Counted from the stretch's first letter, positions 1 to 6,430 are shown. The stretch is DNA of 7,750 bases from Ferroglobus sp. (GCA_015520115.1 WAQS01000121.1:1-7750); one strand, 5' to 3'. Numbers and translations: made by a program. Notes: generated from the letters alone by a model not told the origin.

Positions 1-2098
1 AAGCGGCGATCAAGCTCATTAGTATTGCTAAAACACTTATTATTCCGAAATCTCTCATTATCGGGAAAGGTGAAATCAGCATTGCTGCAAATCCTCCAGC
101 CATTGTTAGCCCCGAGGTGAGTATAGGCTTTCCAATTCTGGTAATCGTTATCTCCACTGCCTTTTCAGGAGCGAACCTCCTCCTCTCCTCAAGGTACCTT
201 TCCATTACGTGAATCGAGAAGTCGATGCCTAAACCGATAATCATCGAGTTCATGCTTGCGGTGATGAGAGTTCTGTAGAAACCGAGCACGTACATAGCTC
301 CGCCGGTTGTTAGGATAACGAGGGTTATTGGAATTAAAGGAACCACAGCATTTCTCAAGCTTCTGTAAACTATGAGAAGCAAGGTGACCACTAAAACGTA
401 ACTCGCTACAGTCATTCTATTCTGACCGTTAACGATTAAATCGGCAACGAACATTTTAAGGACGACGTCTCCGGTTAGATAGTAATCGAAAGCTCCGTAG
501 AAGGAGATTTCCCTTTTAACTCTCTCGTAGAGACTTCTGAATTCGAGCCAGTCCATTTCCGAGACTGTAAAATATACGGCGAGAGTATTTCCAGAAAGGT
601 AACGATTTTTGTGCTCACCAAGCAGTTCAAGCTGATTTTCAAGCTCGTACTCGTTTTCACCAATTTCTCCAAATTTCGATCGAATGAGCTTTCCGAGGGA
701 GGAGTAGTCCGTTATCTTGCCTTCAGATCTTGTTACGTACTCCGCAAGCTCCTCAATCTTTTTTATTTCTTCGGCACTTATGGAATCGATTTTTGCAACG
801 AGGATCAATCTGTCCTGGCTACCGAAAACGTTTTTCAGTTCGTTGAATTTTCTAATAGCCGGCAGGTCTTGAGGAATGTACTTGAAGAAGTTCGTTTCTA
901 AGGGAACTTTTTCGTATCCGTAATAGCTCGCTGAGGCAACGATTAGTGCGAGAAGCAAAACGACCTTGTACTTTCTTGCCGTTAAGAGAGCTAAGAAATC
1001 GAGAGTCTTTTCTGCAACTCCAACAATAGCCTTTCTCCTTTCTTTTCTGTCGGTAAGGACGAGAAAGGCTGGAAGAAACGATAAACTTAACAAATACGCG
1101 AAAACTAATCCAATAGCCGAAATCAATCCAAACCAGCCGAGAGCTGGGACGCCGGAGAAAAGCATCGAAAGAAAGCCAATAACAGTTGTTATCAACGCCA
1201 ACGATAACGCTCTGCTAACGCTCCTTATCGCAATTCCAGCAGCCTCAAAAGGGGTTAGACCTTTTCTCCTCTCTTCTTCGTATCTCCCCATAAACTGGGC
1301 AGCGTACTCGATGCTCAATCCTATTAGGACCGGAAGAAAAGCGTTTGTAACTTCTGTTAGCGGAATTCCAAGGATGGGCATCAATCCGTAGGCGTAGGTT
1401 ACTGTTATCAGAGAAATCAAGAGGGGGAGAAAAAGATACCTCTTCTGCTCAACCACGCCTCTAAAAACGATAGATAGCGTGACCACCATCAGAACGACTG
1501 CTGCGATACCCATGTTTCTCATGCTGTCTCTTATGCTTTCCGAGACCTGATACCTTATCATCGGATTGCCAGTGGCTTCAACAACAACCCCCGGCGGCAA
1601 ATCGAGTTCTGAAAGTCTCTTTTCAACCTCCTTCGCTACATCTTCGTATCTGTCCGGATCCGTGAGAACTTCGGCTTCAATTATCGCAAGGCTTCTCTTA
1701 GGAACGTACTGGGGAGAGTACTGATAAGTGAGAGATTCGAGTTGTTTTTCATCTGTAGGCAGATAACCGAGCCTCGTTACAATCGAGTGCGCTGCGGATT
1801 TTACTTCCCCTATCCCGTTAACTTTCTTCAACTCCTCCCCAATTTTTAAGATAAGTTCGTAGGTTTCGTAATTCAGAACGTCGTCGCTTTTAACGAAGAC
1901 GTAGACTGAGGCAATACTTCCACCGAAATCTTTAGTGTAGAGCTTGTATTGCTTGTACTCTTTGAAATCCTCGCTGAAGTAGGTTTCGTAACCTTGATTC
2001 ATTTTTACGTATTTCGCGTTATGGGCAAAGAAGAGAAATAGAAGAACGGTAGCCAAGATTACGACATGTCTAAACTTCAAGACTTTTTCCGCTTTCAT
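1..2098 (-). CDS. RND-superfamily exporter, HAE3/MMPL type (COG1033), C-terminus cut by window edge
   Basis: I translated 699 codons from ATG at 2098 with no stop before the window edge. Family members are somewhat longer, so the end of the last membrane segment and the tail are missing. The layout is the duplicated RND plan: one hydrophobic segment at about residues 12-24, a large outer loop (25-195), five segments (about 196-350), then TM7 (379-395), a second outer loop (396-560) and TM8 to the start of TM12 (563-699). Each half carries the family motif: GLSIEYAAQFMGRYEEE at 260-276 and GLGIDFSIHVMERYLEER at 622-639, the acidic residue being E264 and D626. HAE3 proteins are thought to be proton-driven exporters of hydrophobic or amphiphilic compounds; the substrate here is unknown. 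The start overlaps the stop of the upstream surface-protein gene as ATGA, so the two are almost certainly cotranscribed and translationally coupled. Family assignment is strong; substrate and direction of transport are inference. Confidence 0.93.
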   Translation of the reverse strand, partial: MKAEKVLKFRHVVILATVLLFLFFAHNAKYVKMNQGYETYFSEDFKEYKQYKLYTKDFGGSIASVYVFVKSDDVLNYETYELILKIGEELKKVNGIGEVKSAAHSIVTRLGYLPTDEKQLESLTYQYSPQYVPKRSLAIIEAEVLTDPDRYEDVAKEVEKRLSELDLPPGVVVEATGNPMIRYQVSESIRDSMRNMGIAAVVLMVVTLSIVFRGVVEQKRYLFLPLLISLITVTYAYGLMPILGIPLTEVTNAFLPVLIGLSIEYAAQFMGRYEEERRKGLTPFEAAGIAIRSVSRALSLALITTVIGFLSMLFSGVPALGWFGLISAIGLVFAYLLSLSFLPAFLVLTDRKERRKAIVGVAEKTLDFLALLTARKYKVVLLLALIVASASYYGYEKVPLETNFFKYIPQDLPAIRKFNELKNVFGSQDRLILVAKIDSISAEEIKKIEELAEYVTRSEGKITDYSSLGKLIRSKFGEIGENEYELENQLELLGEHKNRYLSGNTLAVYFTVSEMDWLEFRSLYERVKREISFYGAFDYYLTGDVVLKMFVADLIVNGQNRMTVASYVLVVTLLLIVYRSLRNAVVPLIPITLVILTTGGAMYVLGFYRTLITASMNSMIIGLGIDFSIHVMERYLEERRRFAPEKAVEITITRIGKPILTSGLTMAGGFAAMLISPFPIMRDFGIISVLAILMSLIAA

Positions 2099-3864
2099 CT
2101 CCTTCTCCACGCGATGTATAACGCCAAAGCTGAGAGAGCTATACCAAACCCCGGAATCCTCTTAGATTCCCTCACTTCGATGGGTAATTTAACCGGCTCA
2201 CTTATCACCCACTCGTCGTTCAAATCCTTGTACTTTACTTCAAGGTTTAAAGCGTAAACCTTCGGGGTTGCGTCGCTGTCGACTTTAATTTTAAACGTCA
2301 CATTCTTCGCTTCTCCGGGCTTCAGACTTCCGATGTAGGAGGTGTCGTCGGTGGTTGAGAAGGGATCGACGACAGTGATTCTTGCCGTAGCTTCTCTTAT
2401 TTCGTACTCTCCAAGGTTCTTTATAGCAACTCTGACTATTCCTTCTCTCCCGGCTTCAAGAACACCTTTTCCTATTACCTCAAACCTCGTCTTCTTTTTT
2501 ATCTCGATTCCTATGTCGAACTCCTCGCTGACTTCCTTTCCAAGATCGTGATAAATTACGAGCTTGGCTGGGTAGACTGTGTTTTCAGCATCCGACGAGG
2601 CTTTTACCTTAAACCTCAGCTCAGCCTCTTTTACGTCTCCAGCAAAATATTCTTCGGAAAGGGCTGTCAGCGGTGGTTTCACTTCAAGTTTCGCTTTCAC
2701 GCCTTTCAAAACCCTGTCAGCTTTCATTTTCACAACGACATCTCCCTTGCTTCCAGCATGAACATTCGACACAACCTCGACAATTTTTATTTCTGGCTTC
2801 TCCTCAACAAAAACTCCGAAGTTTTCTGTGGAAGTCTCCTTCAGTTCGTTGTCGGAAACGTAGAATCCCTTTATCTGAAAAGGATAGTAGCCGCCCTCAT
2901 CGACGTTGACTTCGACTGTAAACGTAACGTTTACACTTTCATTCGGCTCAAGATCTCCGACGTAAAAAGCTGAAGAGGTCAGAAAAGTTTTGACCTCCGG
3001 TGGAACGCTTATCTCAGAGGGAATCTGAATGAACGGCATTTTTACAAACTGCTTCAGTGTTTCCGAGTACTTTTCTATGTCCACTCTCTCCATTCCAGCA
3101 ACAAGAAAGCCCCGCGGCGGATTGAGGGTTACGAAAAGTTTCTCAGCTTTAGCCCTTCCAGTGTTTTTCAAAGTTACAGTCACCTTGCCCTTTCCTCCAG
3201 CCACGAGTTCCGAAGTGACGTTGACGACCTCAAGAGAGACTTCTGGCTTTTCAACGATTAGCTTGAGCAATATTTCCTGCTCCTTTTCCTCGTACTTGAT
3301 TTTGAGGTACTCTGGATACATAACGATCTTCGTTTCGTTGACTATCGTCATAGTTTCTGGAAGAGGTAACCCAGTGGAGATGTTGTAGGTTTTCCTCTCC
3401 TCCTTTGGCACGGATTTGAAATCGGGAGAAGTTGTGTCGATGATTATTTCGTCGATGCACTCGTAGCTGAATTTGATTTTGAGGTAATGCGTACCACTTT
3501 TAACTCCTTTTGTATCGATTATTACCGGAATTTGAACAGGTTTAAAGGGAGGTATCGCTGAAAATCTCATTTCTGGAGTTTTAACATTTAAAGTTTCACT
3601 TTCGAAGCTTACCGATACGTTGTAAGCCGTTATTAGCATGTCCGGATTCTTAGATACGAATTCGTACTCTTCGTAGCTGTCGTAGATTTGCTTCCAAAGT
3701 CTTGCGTTGTTCTGAATTACAACGTTGATCGCCTGCTCCTTTCCGAGTTCGAGATAATTGTCTCCAGCTACGTAGGCAGTAAAGTAAGGTTTGTCCTCGT
3801 AGTCTAAGGCTGCAGCGGGGAATATAATGATGAGCAGCATCAAGGGAAAGATCAGAGACCTCAT
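2095..3864 (-). CDS. Secreted COG1361-type surface protein with Ig-like repeats and PGF-CTERM-like anchor
   Basis: This is a 589-residue exported protein. Residues 1-19 form a Sec signal peptide (MRS, then a hydrophobic run ending PAAA) without a lipobox cysteine. The body is made of beta-sandwich repeats of the CARDB/NEW3 style found in archaeal S-layer-related COG1361 proteins: about 30-140, 205-320, 355-455 and 458-565. They recur as 'AGxxGxVxVxhKN...GxLxPGEAxNVTFxhxV', for example at 222-234, 370-380, 471-483 and 511-528. The tail reads IPGF at 570-573, a hydrophobic stretch at 574-586 and terminal RRR, which matches the tripartite PGF-CTERM signal handled by archaeosortase A. Seven N-glycosylation sequons (N82, N161, N176, N215, N308, N312, N521) fit a surface location. 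ATG at 3864 has AGGTGGT just upstream. It is the first gene of the operon with the RND exporter, suggesting an extracellular partner or adaptor role; that role is inferred. Confidence 0.9.
   Translation of the reverse strand: MRSLIFPLMLLIIIFPAAALDYEDKPYFTAYVAGDNYLELGKEQAINVVIQNNARLWKQIYDSYEEYEFVSKNPDMLITAYNVSVSFESETLNVKTPEMRFSAIPPFKPVQIPVIIDTKGVKSGTHYLKIKFSYECIDEIIIDTTSPDFKSVPKEERKTYNISTGLPLPETMTIVNETKIVMYPEYLKIKYEEKEQEILLKLIVEKPEVSLEVVNVTSELVAGGKGKVTVTLKNTGRAKAEKLFVTLNPPRGFLVAGMERVDIEKYSETLKQFVKMPFIQIPSEISVPPEVKTFLTSSAFYVGDLEPNESVNVTFTVEVNVDEGGYYPFQIKGFYVSDNELKETSTENFGVFVEEKPEIKIVEVVSNVHAGSKGDVVVKMKADRVLKGVKAKLEVKPPLTALSEEYFAGDVKEAELRFKVKASSDAENTVYPAKLVIYHDLGKEVSEEFDIGIEIKKKTRFEVIGKGVLEAGREGIVRVAIKNLGEYEIREATARITVVDPFSTTDDTSYIGSLKPGEAKNVTFKIKVDSDATPKVYALNLEVKYKDLNDEWVISEPVKLPIEVRESKRIPGFGIALSALALYIAWRRR
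2099..2108 (-). promoter_or_regulatory. Ribosome binding site of the RND gene, inside the upstream gene
   Basis: The minus strand reads GGAGAAGGAG directly before the ATG at 2098. The upstream GGAG (2108-2105) has a usable six-base spacing. The same bases encode the last arginines of the PGF-CTERM-like tail, so the sorting signal and the ribosome binding site share sequence. This supports the ATG at 2098 and translational coupling. Confidence 0.7.
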
Positions 3865-3867
3865 GCT

Positions 3868-3874
3868 ACCACCT
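3868..3874 (-). promoter_or_regulatory. Shine-Dalgarno sequence of the surface-protein gene
   Basis: AGGTGGT on the minus strand lies three bases before the ATG at 3864 and fits pairing with the archaeal 16S rRNA 3' end. The identical heptamer precedes the small gene starting at 4993, so it appears to be a typical start signal in this genome. It fixes the start of the surface-protein gene. Confidence 0.75.
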
Positions 3875-3877
3875 GTC

Positions 3878-3900
3878 GTAGCTGCTACTACAAAAATGTA
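3878..3900. promoter_or_regulatory. Two adjacent inverted repeats, candidate operator
   Basis: GTAGC-T-GCTAC (3878-3888) is a perfect 5+1+5 inverted repeat. It is followed without a gap by TACA-AAAA-TGTA (3889-3900), a 4+4+4 inverted repeat. Both lie between the TATA element at 3899-3906 and the predicted minus-strand start of transcription near 3876, where a bound protein would block the exporter operon. The one-base loop makes the first repeat unlikely to be an RNA hairpin. The divergent TrmB-family protein is the natural candidate to bind here. Such short palindromes can arise by chance, so the operator call is inference. Confidence 0.45.
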
Positions 3901-3906
3901 TTTAAA
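3899..3906. promoter_or_regulatory. Shared palindromic TATA box for both divergent transcripts
   Basis: The plus strand reads TATTTAAA and the minus strand TTTAAATA, with the self-complementary core TTTAAA at 3901-3906. On the minus strand it is preceded by a purine-rich AAAAAAG (3913-3907) resembling a BRE. Its centre is about 26 bases from a start near 3876, giving a short leader that contains the AGGTGGT at 3874-3868. On the plus strand the same spacing lands at about 3928, the GTG start of the TrmB gene, implying a leaderless or very short-leader message. No other convincing TATA element is visible in the 63-base spacer. Confidence 0.6.
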
Positions 3907-3927
3907 CTTTTTTGGAGATTACATATT

Positions 3928-4566
3928 GTGGACAAGCTCGTGGAAGTTCTGAGGGATTTCAAGCTATCCGACTACGAAATTAAGGTTCTACTAACCCTCA
4001 TCTCAGAGGGGGAGTTAACCGCAAGCGAAATAGCGGAAAAAAGCGGAATCCCGAGAACTTCGGTTTACGAGACCGTGAAAAGTTTGGAGAAAAAAGGGCT
4101 CGTCGTCTGCAGAGGAAAGCCGCTTAGAGTTAGAGCTTTGAGTGCAGAGCAACTCGTAAACGTTTTTGCGAAGAAACTCGAAGAGAAAATGAAAGCTCTC
4201 GACAAGCTAACGGAGATAGAGAAGGAAAAAAGAGAGGAAATCGTCACGATATACAGGAACGAAGCGGCATTTAACGCCCTCGAAAATCTCCTTGAAAAGG
4301 CTTCGAGCATAGTAGTCGCTTCCCTCAACCTTGACGAAAAACTGAAAAAAATTCTCGATTCTAAAAGTGCGAGAAAAATTGTAAGGATTAGGGAGATTGA
4401 GAGCGACTTCAGCCATGCGATAATACTTGCCGAAGACAAAGCGATACTCTACACGAACCACAAAGGAGACGTGACGATAATCGTTGGCGGAGGGGAGTTT
4501 TCGAGATTTTACTTCGAGTTGCTCTCCGCTTTCATCAAAGACTTACCCTTCGAAGTTAAAAAGTAA
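3928..4566 (+). CDS. TrmB-family transcriptional regulator (short form)
   Basis: This 212-residue protein has the TrmB architecture. A winged helix-turn-helix spans about residues 10-70, with the helix pair TASEIAEKSG and IPRTSVYETVKSLEKKGLV (31-59) and a GKPLRVRAL wing (63-71). An amphipathic, Lys/Glu-rich helix (about 75-107) probably forms the dimer coiled coil. A TrmB middle domain of phospholipase-D-like fold follows (about 108-208), with HAIILAEDKAILY at 163-175 and the aromatic end helix FSRFYFELLSAFI at 191-203. The long sugar-binding C-terminal domain of classical TrmB (about 340 residues) is absent, so a sugar ligand should not be assumed. Translation starts with GTG; no other in-frame start lies nearby upstream, and GGAG at 3914-3917 sits ten bases before it. 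It is divergent from the surface-protein/exporter operon across a 63-base shared promoter, which suggests local control and autoregulation. Its 3' end overlaps the convergent small gene by 58 bases. Confidence 0.9.
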   Translation: MDKLVEVLRDFKLSDYEIKVLLTLISEGELTASEIAEKSGIPRTSVYETVKSLEKKGLVVCRGKPLRVRALSAEQLVNVFAKKLEEKMKALDKLTEIEKEKREEIVTIYRNEAAFNALENLLEKASSIVVASLNLDEKLKKILDSKSARKIVRIREIESDFSHAIILAEDKAILYTNHKGDVTIIVGGGEFSRFYFELLSAFIKDLPFEVKK

Positions 4567-4736
4567 TAAACCTTTGGGAAGTCAGAACAGCTTTCAGAGC
4601 TTACGTCAACTCTAACCAAACCGGCTTTTACAAGAGAATTTAAAATATTTTTAAAATCGCTTCCCAAAATTTCCTTAGCTTTATCTTCATCGACAAAATC
4701 CTTCCCTTTGAATAGTTTCAGTAAAAATTCCCTCAT
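4509..4736 (-). CDS. Small winged-helix-like protein, second of a coupled pair
   Basis: A 75-residue protein I cannot assign to a named family. It looks like a minimal winged-helix domain: a helical N-terminus (1-10), helix DKAKEIL (18-24), a likely recognition helix DFKNILNSLVKAGLV (27-41), then a beta wing and closing helix, PKVYYFLTSKGKSLM (54-68), a pattern common in archaeal regulators. There is no membrane segment or enzyme motif. Its ATG shares one base with the TGA of the upstream small gene (TGATG at 4738-4734) and has no good Shine-Dalgarno of its own, so it is probably translated by coupling. The last 58 bases run antisense to the end of the TrmB-family gene. The tight coupling supports a real gene. 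DNA binding is inferred from the fold pattern only; it could also be a protein-interaction winged helix. Confidence 0.7.
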   Translation of the reverse strand: MREFLLKLFKGKDFVDEDKAKEILGSDFKNILNSLVKAGLVRVDVSSESCSDFPKVYYFLTSKGKSLMKAESNSK

Positions 4737-4993
4737 CAGCCAGCTTCAAGCAGCTCTATTCCATCATCGGTCAACTTCAACTTTCCGTCTTCCTCCACAA
4801 CAAATCCTTCCCTGATCAGCCAGTCGAGGTTAAACTTCAGCTGAAAGTCATCAAGGTTCAACTCCTTCTTCAGTTCCTCTCTTGTTTTTCCGTGAATGCC
4901 TATCGCCGCCACAATCTGCCTTCTTATCGGACTCATCGAAGCTTTAAACAACCTCTCATGGTGGGACTTATCCCTTTCTTTTTTTTGAACCAT
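4736..4993 (-). CDS. Small winged-helix protein, first of a coupled pair
   Basis: An 85-residue protein with a basic N-terminal tail (MVQKKERDKSHHERLFK) followed by an ArsR/MarR-like winged helix. SPIRRQIVAAIG (21-32) is helix 1, TREELKKELNL (37-47) is helix 2, DDFQLKFNLDWLIREGFVV (48-66) the likely recognition helix, and EEDGKLKLTDDGIELLE (67-83) the wing and last helix. I do not recognise a characterised family. An in-frame GTG at 5002 would add three residues, but it lies inside the AGGTGGT Shine-Dalgarno (5004-4998). The ATG at 4993, four bases past that site, is therefore the better start. It follows the DHH nuclease gene by 51 bases on the same strand and overlaps the next small gene by one base, so the pair is probably one unit and may be cotranscribed with the nuclease. 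Histidines H11 and H12 and the absence of cysteines argue against a cysteine-based metal sensor. Confidence 0.8.
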   Translation of the reverse strand: MVQKKERDKSHHERLFKASMSPIRRQIVAAIGIHGKTREELKKELNLDDFQLKFNLDWLIREGFVVEEDGKLKLTDDGIELLEAG

Positions 4994-4997
4994 CCAG

Positions 4998-5004
4998 ACC
5001 ACCT
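4998..5004 (-). promoter_or_regulatory. Shine-Dalgarno that decides the start of the 85-residue gene
   Basis: AGGTGGT on the minus strand is identical to the site before the surface-protein gene. It ends four bases before the ATG at 4993 and covers the competing GTG at 5002. The longer reading frame is therefore unlikely to be used. Confidence 0.7.
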
Positions 5005-5040
5005 ATAATTTAAAATTCGGAAATCTTAATAACATTTTCG

Positions 5041-5048
5041 AAATTTAT
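5041..5048 (-). promoter_or_regulatory. Possible TATA box for the winged-helix pair
   Basis: ATAAATTT on the minus strand overlaps the TAA stop of the nuclease gene. Its centre predicts transcription starting near 5018, which would give a leader of about 25 bases containing the AGGTGGT at 5004-4998. Other A/T-rich candidates (TTATTAA at 5031-5025 and TTTTAAAT near 5015-5008) lie too close to the gene. The spacer is A/T-rich throughout, so this is a weak call; read-through from the nuclease gene would also serve. Confidence 0.3.
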
Positions 5049-6406
5049 CGTTTTAGTTGCAAACCTACTATTTTGTTAAGTAACTGAATGAATTCCTCTT
5101 CCTTACCCCTCGGAATTGTTGCTCCAGCGGCTATGCTGTGTCCTCCTCCATTTCCACCAACAGCCTCGGCAGCCTCTTTTATTGCAGAGGCTAAGTGCAA
5201 ACCCTTCTCCACGAGTTCCTTTGTAGCTCTCGCAGAAACTTTCACCCCTTCATCGCTGTAAGCGAAAGCCACTATGGGCTTACTCTTCGAAGCAATGGAA
5301 TAGCTCATCCCAGCAACTATTCCGACGATCGTTTCTGGAATTGCACTTTTAGCGTGAAAGTACTGAACGAACTCAAGCTCTACAATTCCCATTTCTTCCA
5401 CAAGCCTAATTCCGGCGGAGAGGTTTTTTCTGTGTTCCTGCAAAAGGGTTCTTGCTTTCCTAAAGTATTTCCCTCTGTCTCCCAAGCACACCTTCAATCC
5501 GACCTCTTCGAACCCGTATCTTGCGGTTGCGTTAAGAAGAGTCGAGTACTCCATTGCATCTCTCAGCTCGGTTCCATTTTCCTCCTCAAGGAGAATGTAC
5601 GTCTCTCCTACAATCTTTTTTATAAGTTCGTAGGAGTAACCTGCCTCCATGCAGACTCTCACTATCCCGGATACGACTTTTCTTTTCTCCTCCCTGCTCA
5701 AATCGATCCACCTGATCCAGTCTTCTTTCTTAATTTCCACTCCAAGTGAGCTGAGAAACTCTATCGCTCCCCTCTCGTTTCCGCTAATTCCCGGAAGGTA
5801 CGGGTCGAATGTGTACTCAAGCATTTTGTAGATCGGTCTCGTCTGCTTTCCGAAGAACCTCAGATCTTTTATCGCACTTACGTATCCGTATTTAGTCGCT
5901 TCTTCAAGCACGAATCTGTTAAGCCCCACAAGCTTAGCCTCGCGGGAATCCTGCAGGTCTCCCACCGCTCCCACTATAGCAAGAGTCGAAAGGTCGTAGT
6001 TCAAACCGAGACAGCGAGAAATGAGATACGTCGTTGTTGAGCCGCTCAAGTCGTAGCTGCCATCGTATCCGAAGTCGTGGGGATTGAGCTGCCACCTGTA
6101 AACCATTTCCGGAACGTGGTGATCCGAAATTACGAATTCGAGCTTTCTTCTTAGGAGAAGAGAGATGTTTCCGCTACCCAAATCCGTCAGCCAGACAAAT
6201 CTGTTCTCGTCCGCTATCCTTTCAACAGCATTCTCATCGAGCTGCTTCAGGAAAATTATTTCCGCTTCTTTACCAATTCTTCTCAACGTTTCATAAGCAA
6301 TAGCTCCAGAAGTAATGCCATCAGCATCTATATGTGTTACAACTAAAAACTCGTCTTCTTTCCTTATTCTTTCCGAAATCTCGTATGCTTTTTTTATAAG
6401 ATCCAC
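5045..6406 (-). CDS. DHH-family single-strand nuclease, archaeal RecJ/GAN type
   Basis: This 453-residue protein has the DHH/DHHA1 layout of RecJ-like 5'-3' single-strand exonucleases. Motif I is HIDADG (25-30), giving metal ligands H25, D27 and D29. Motif II is TDLGSG with D75, motif III is SDHHVPE with D95-H96-H97, and motif IV is GAVGD with D150. A helical linker (about 165-340) follows, then a DHHA1 domain ending in the glycine-rich substrate-binding loop GGNGGGH (417-423). All catalytic residues I looked for are present, so it should be active rather than a Cdc45-like remnant. In Euryarchaeota the closest characterised group is GAN, the GINS-associated nuclease of the replication machinery; other archaeal RecJ paralogues of similar length exist, so the exact subgroup is uncertain. 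The start is GTG. Reading upstream, a stop is met before any other start codon, and no Shine-Dalgarno is visible, so the message may be leaderless. It sits 37 bases behind the thermosome gene. Confidence 0.92.
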   Translation of the reverse strand: MDLIKKAYEISERIRKEDEFLVVTHIDADGITSGAIAYETLRRIGKEAEIIFLKQLDENAVERIADENRFVWLTDLGSGNISLLLRRKLEFVISDHHVPEMVYRWQLNPHDFGYDGSYDLSGSTTTYLISRCLGLNYDLSTLAIVGAVGDLQDSREAKLVGLNRFVLEEATKYGYVSAIKDLRFFGKQTRPIYKMLEYTFDPYLPGISGNERGAIEFLSSLGVEIKKEDWIRWIDLSREEKRKVVSGIVRVCMEAGYSYELIKKIVGETYILLEEENGTELRDAMEYSTLLNATARYGFEEVGLKVCLGDRGKYFRKARTLLQEHRKNLSAGIRLVEEMGIVELEFVQYFHAKSAIPETIVGIVAGMSYSIASKSKPIVAFAYSDEGVKVSARATKELVEKGLHLASAIKEAAEAVGGNGGGHSIAAGATIPRGKEEEFIQLLNKIVGLQLKR

Positions 6407-6420
6407 AGAAAAGTAGGGGT

Positions 6421-6430
6421 AAAAAAGAAA
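6421..6430 (-). terminator. T-rich terminator after the thermosome gene
   Basis: TTTCTTTTTT on the minus strand begins 14 bases past the thermosome stop (TAA at 6446-6444). Archaeal transcription commonly ends at T-tracts without a hairpin, and none is seen here. A highly expressed chaperonin gene would be expected to be insulated from the nuclease gene. This is a composition-based call. Confidence 0.4.

Noticed and set aside
966..1391. Plus-strand open frame of 141 codons
   Set aside because: It lies wholly opposite the RND exporter, whose minus-strand translation has clear family motifs and membrane segments. The plus-strand product has no recognisable domain and is a shadow.
2548..2973. 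Plus-strand open frame of 141 codons
   Set aside because: Antisense to the repeat region of the surface protein, with no recognisable domain or convincing start signal; a shadow.
2095..3864. Possible substrate-binding lipoprotein of an ABC transporter
   Set aside because: No lipobox cysteine after the signal peptide and no binding-protein fold; the repeated beta-sandwich pattern and PGF-CTERM-like tail fit a COG1361 surface protein better.
3908..3913. T6 run on the plus strand as a terminator
   Set aside because: It lies between two divergent promoters where no transcript should end. On the minus strand it reads as the purine-rich BRE-like element before the TATA box.
5000..5002. GTG as start of the small winged-helix gene (88 residues)
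   Set aside because: The GTG is part of the AGGTGGT Shine-Dalgarno itself; the ATG at 4993 has the proper spacing.
5195..5749. Plus-strand open frame of 184 codons
   Set aside because: Antisense to the DHH nuclease, which carries all catalytic motifs. The composition (many Phe, Ser, His) is typical of a reverse reading of coding DNA.
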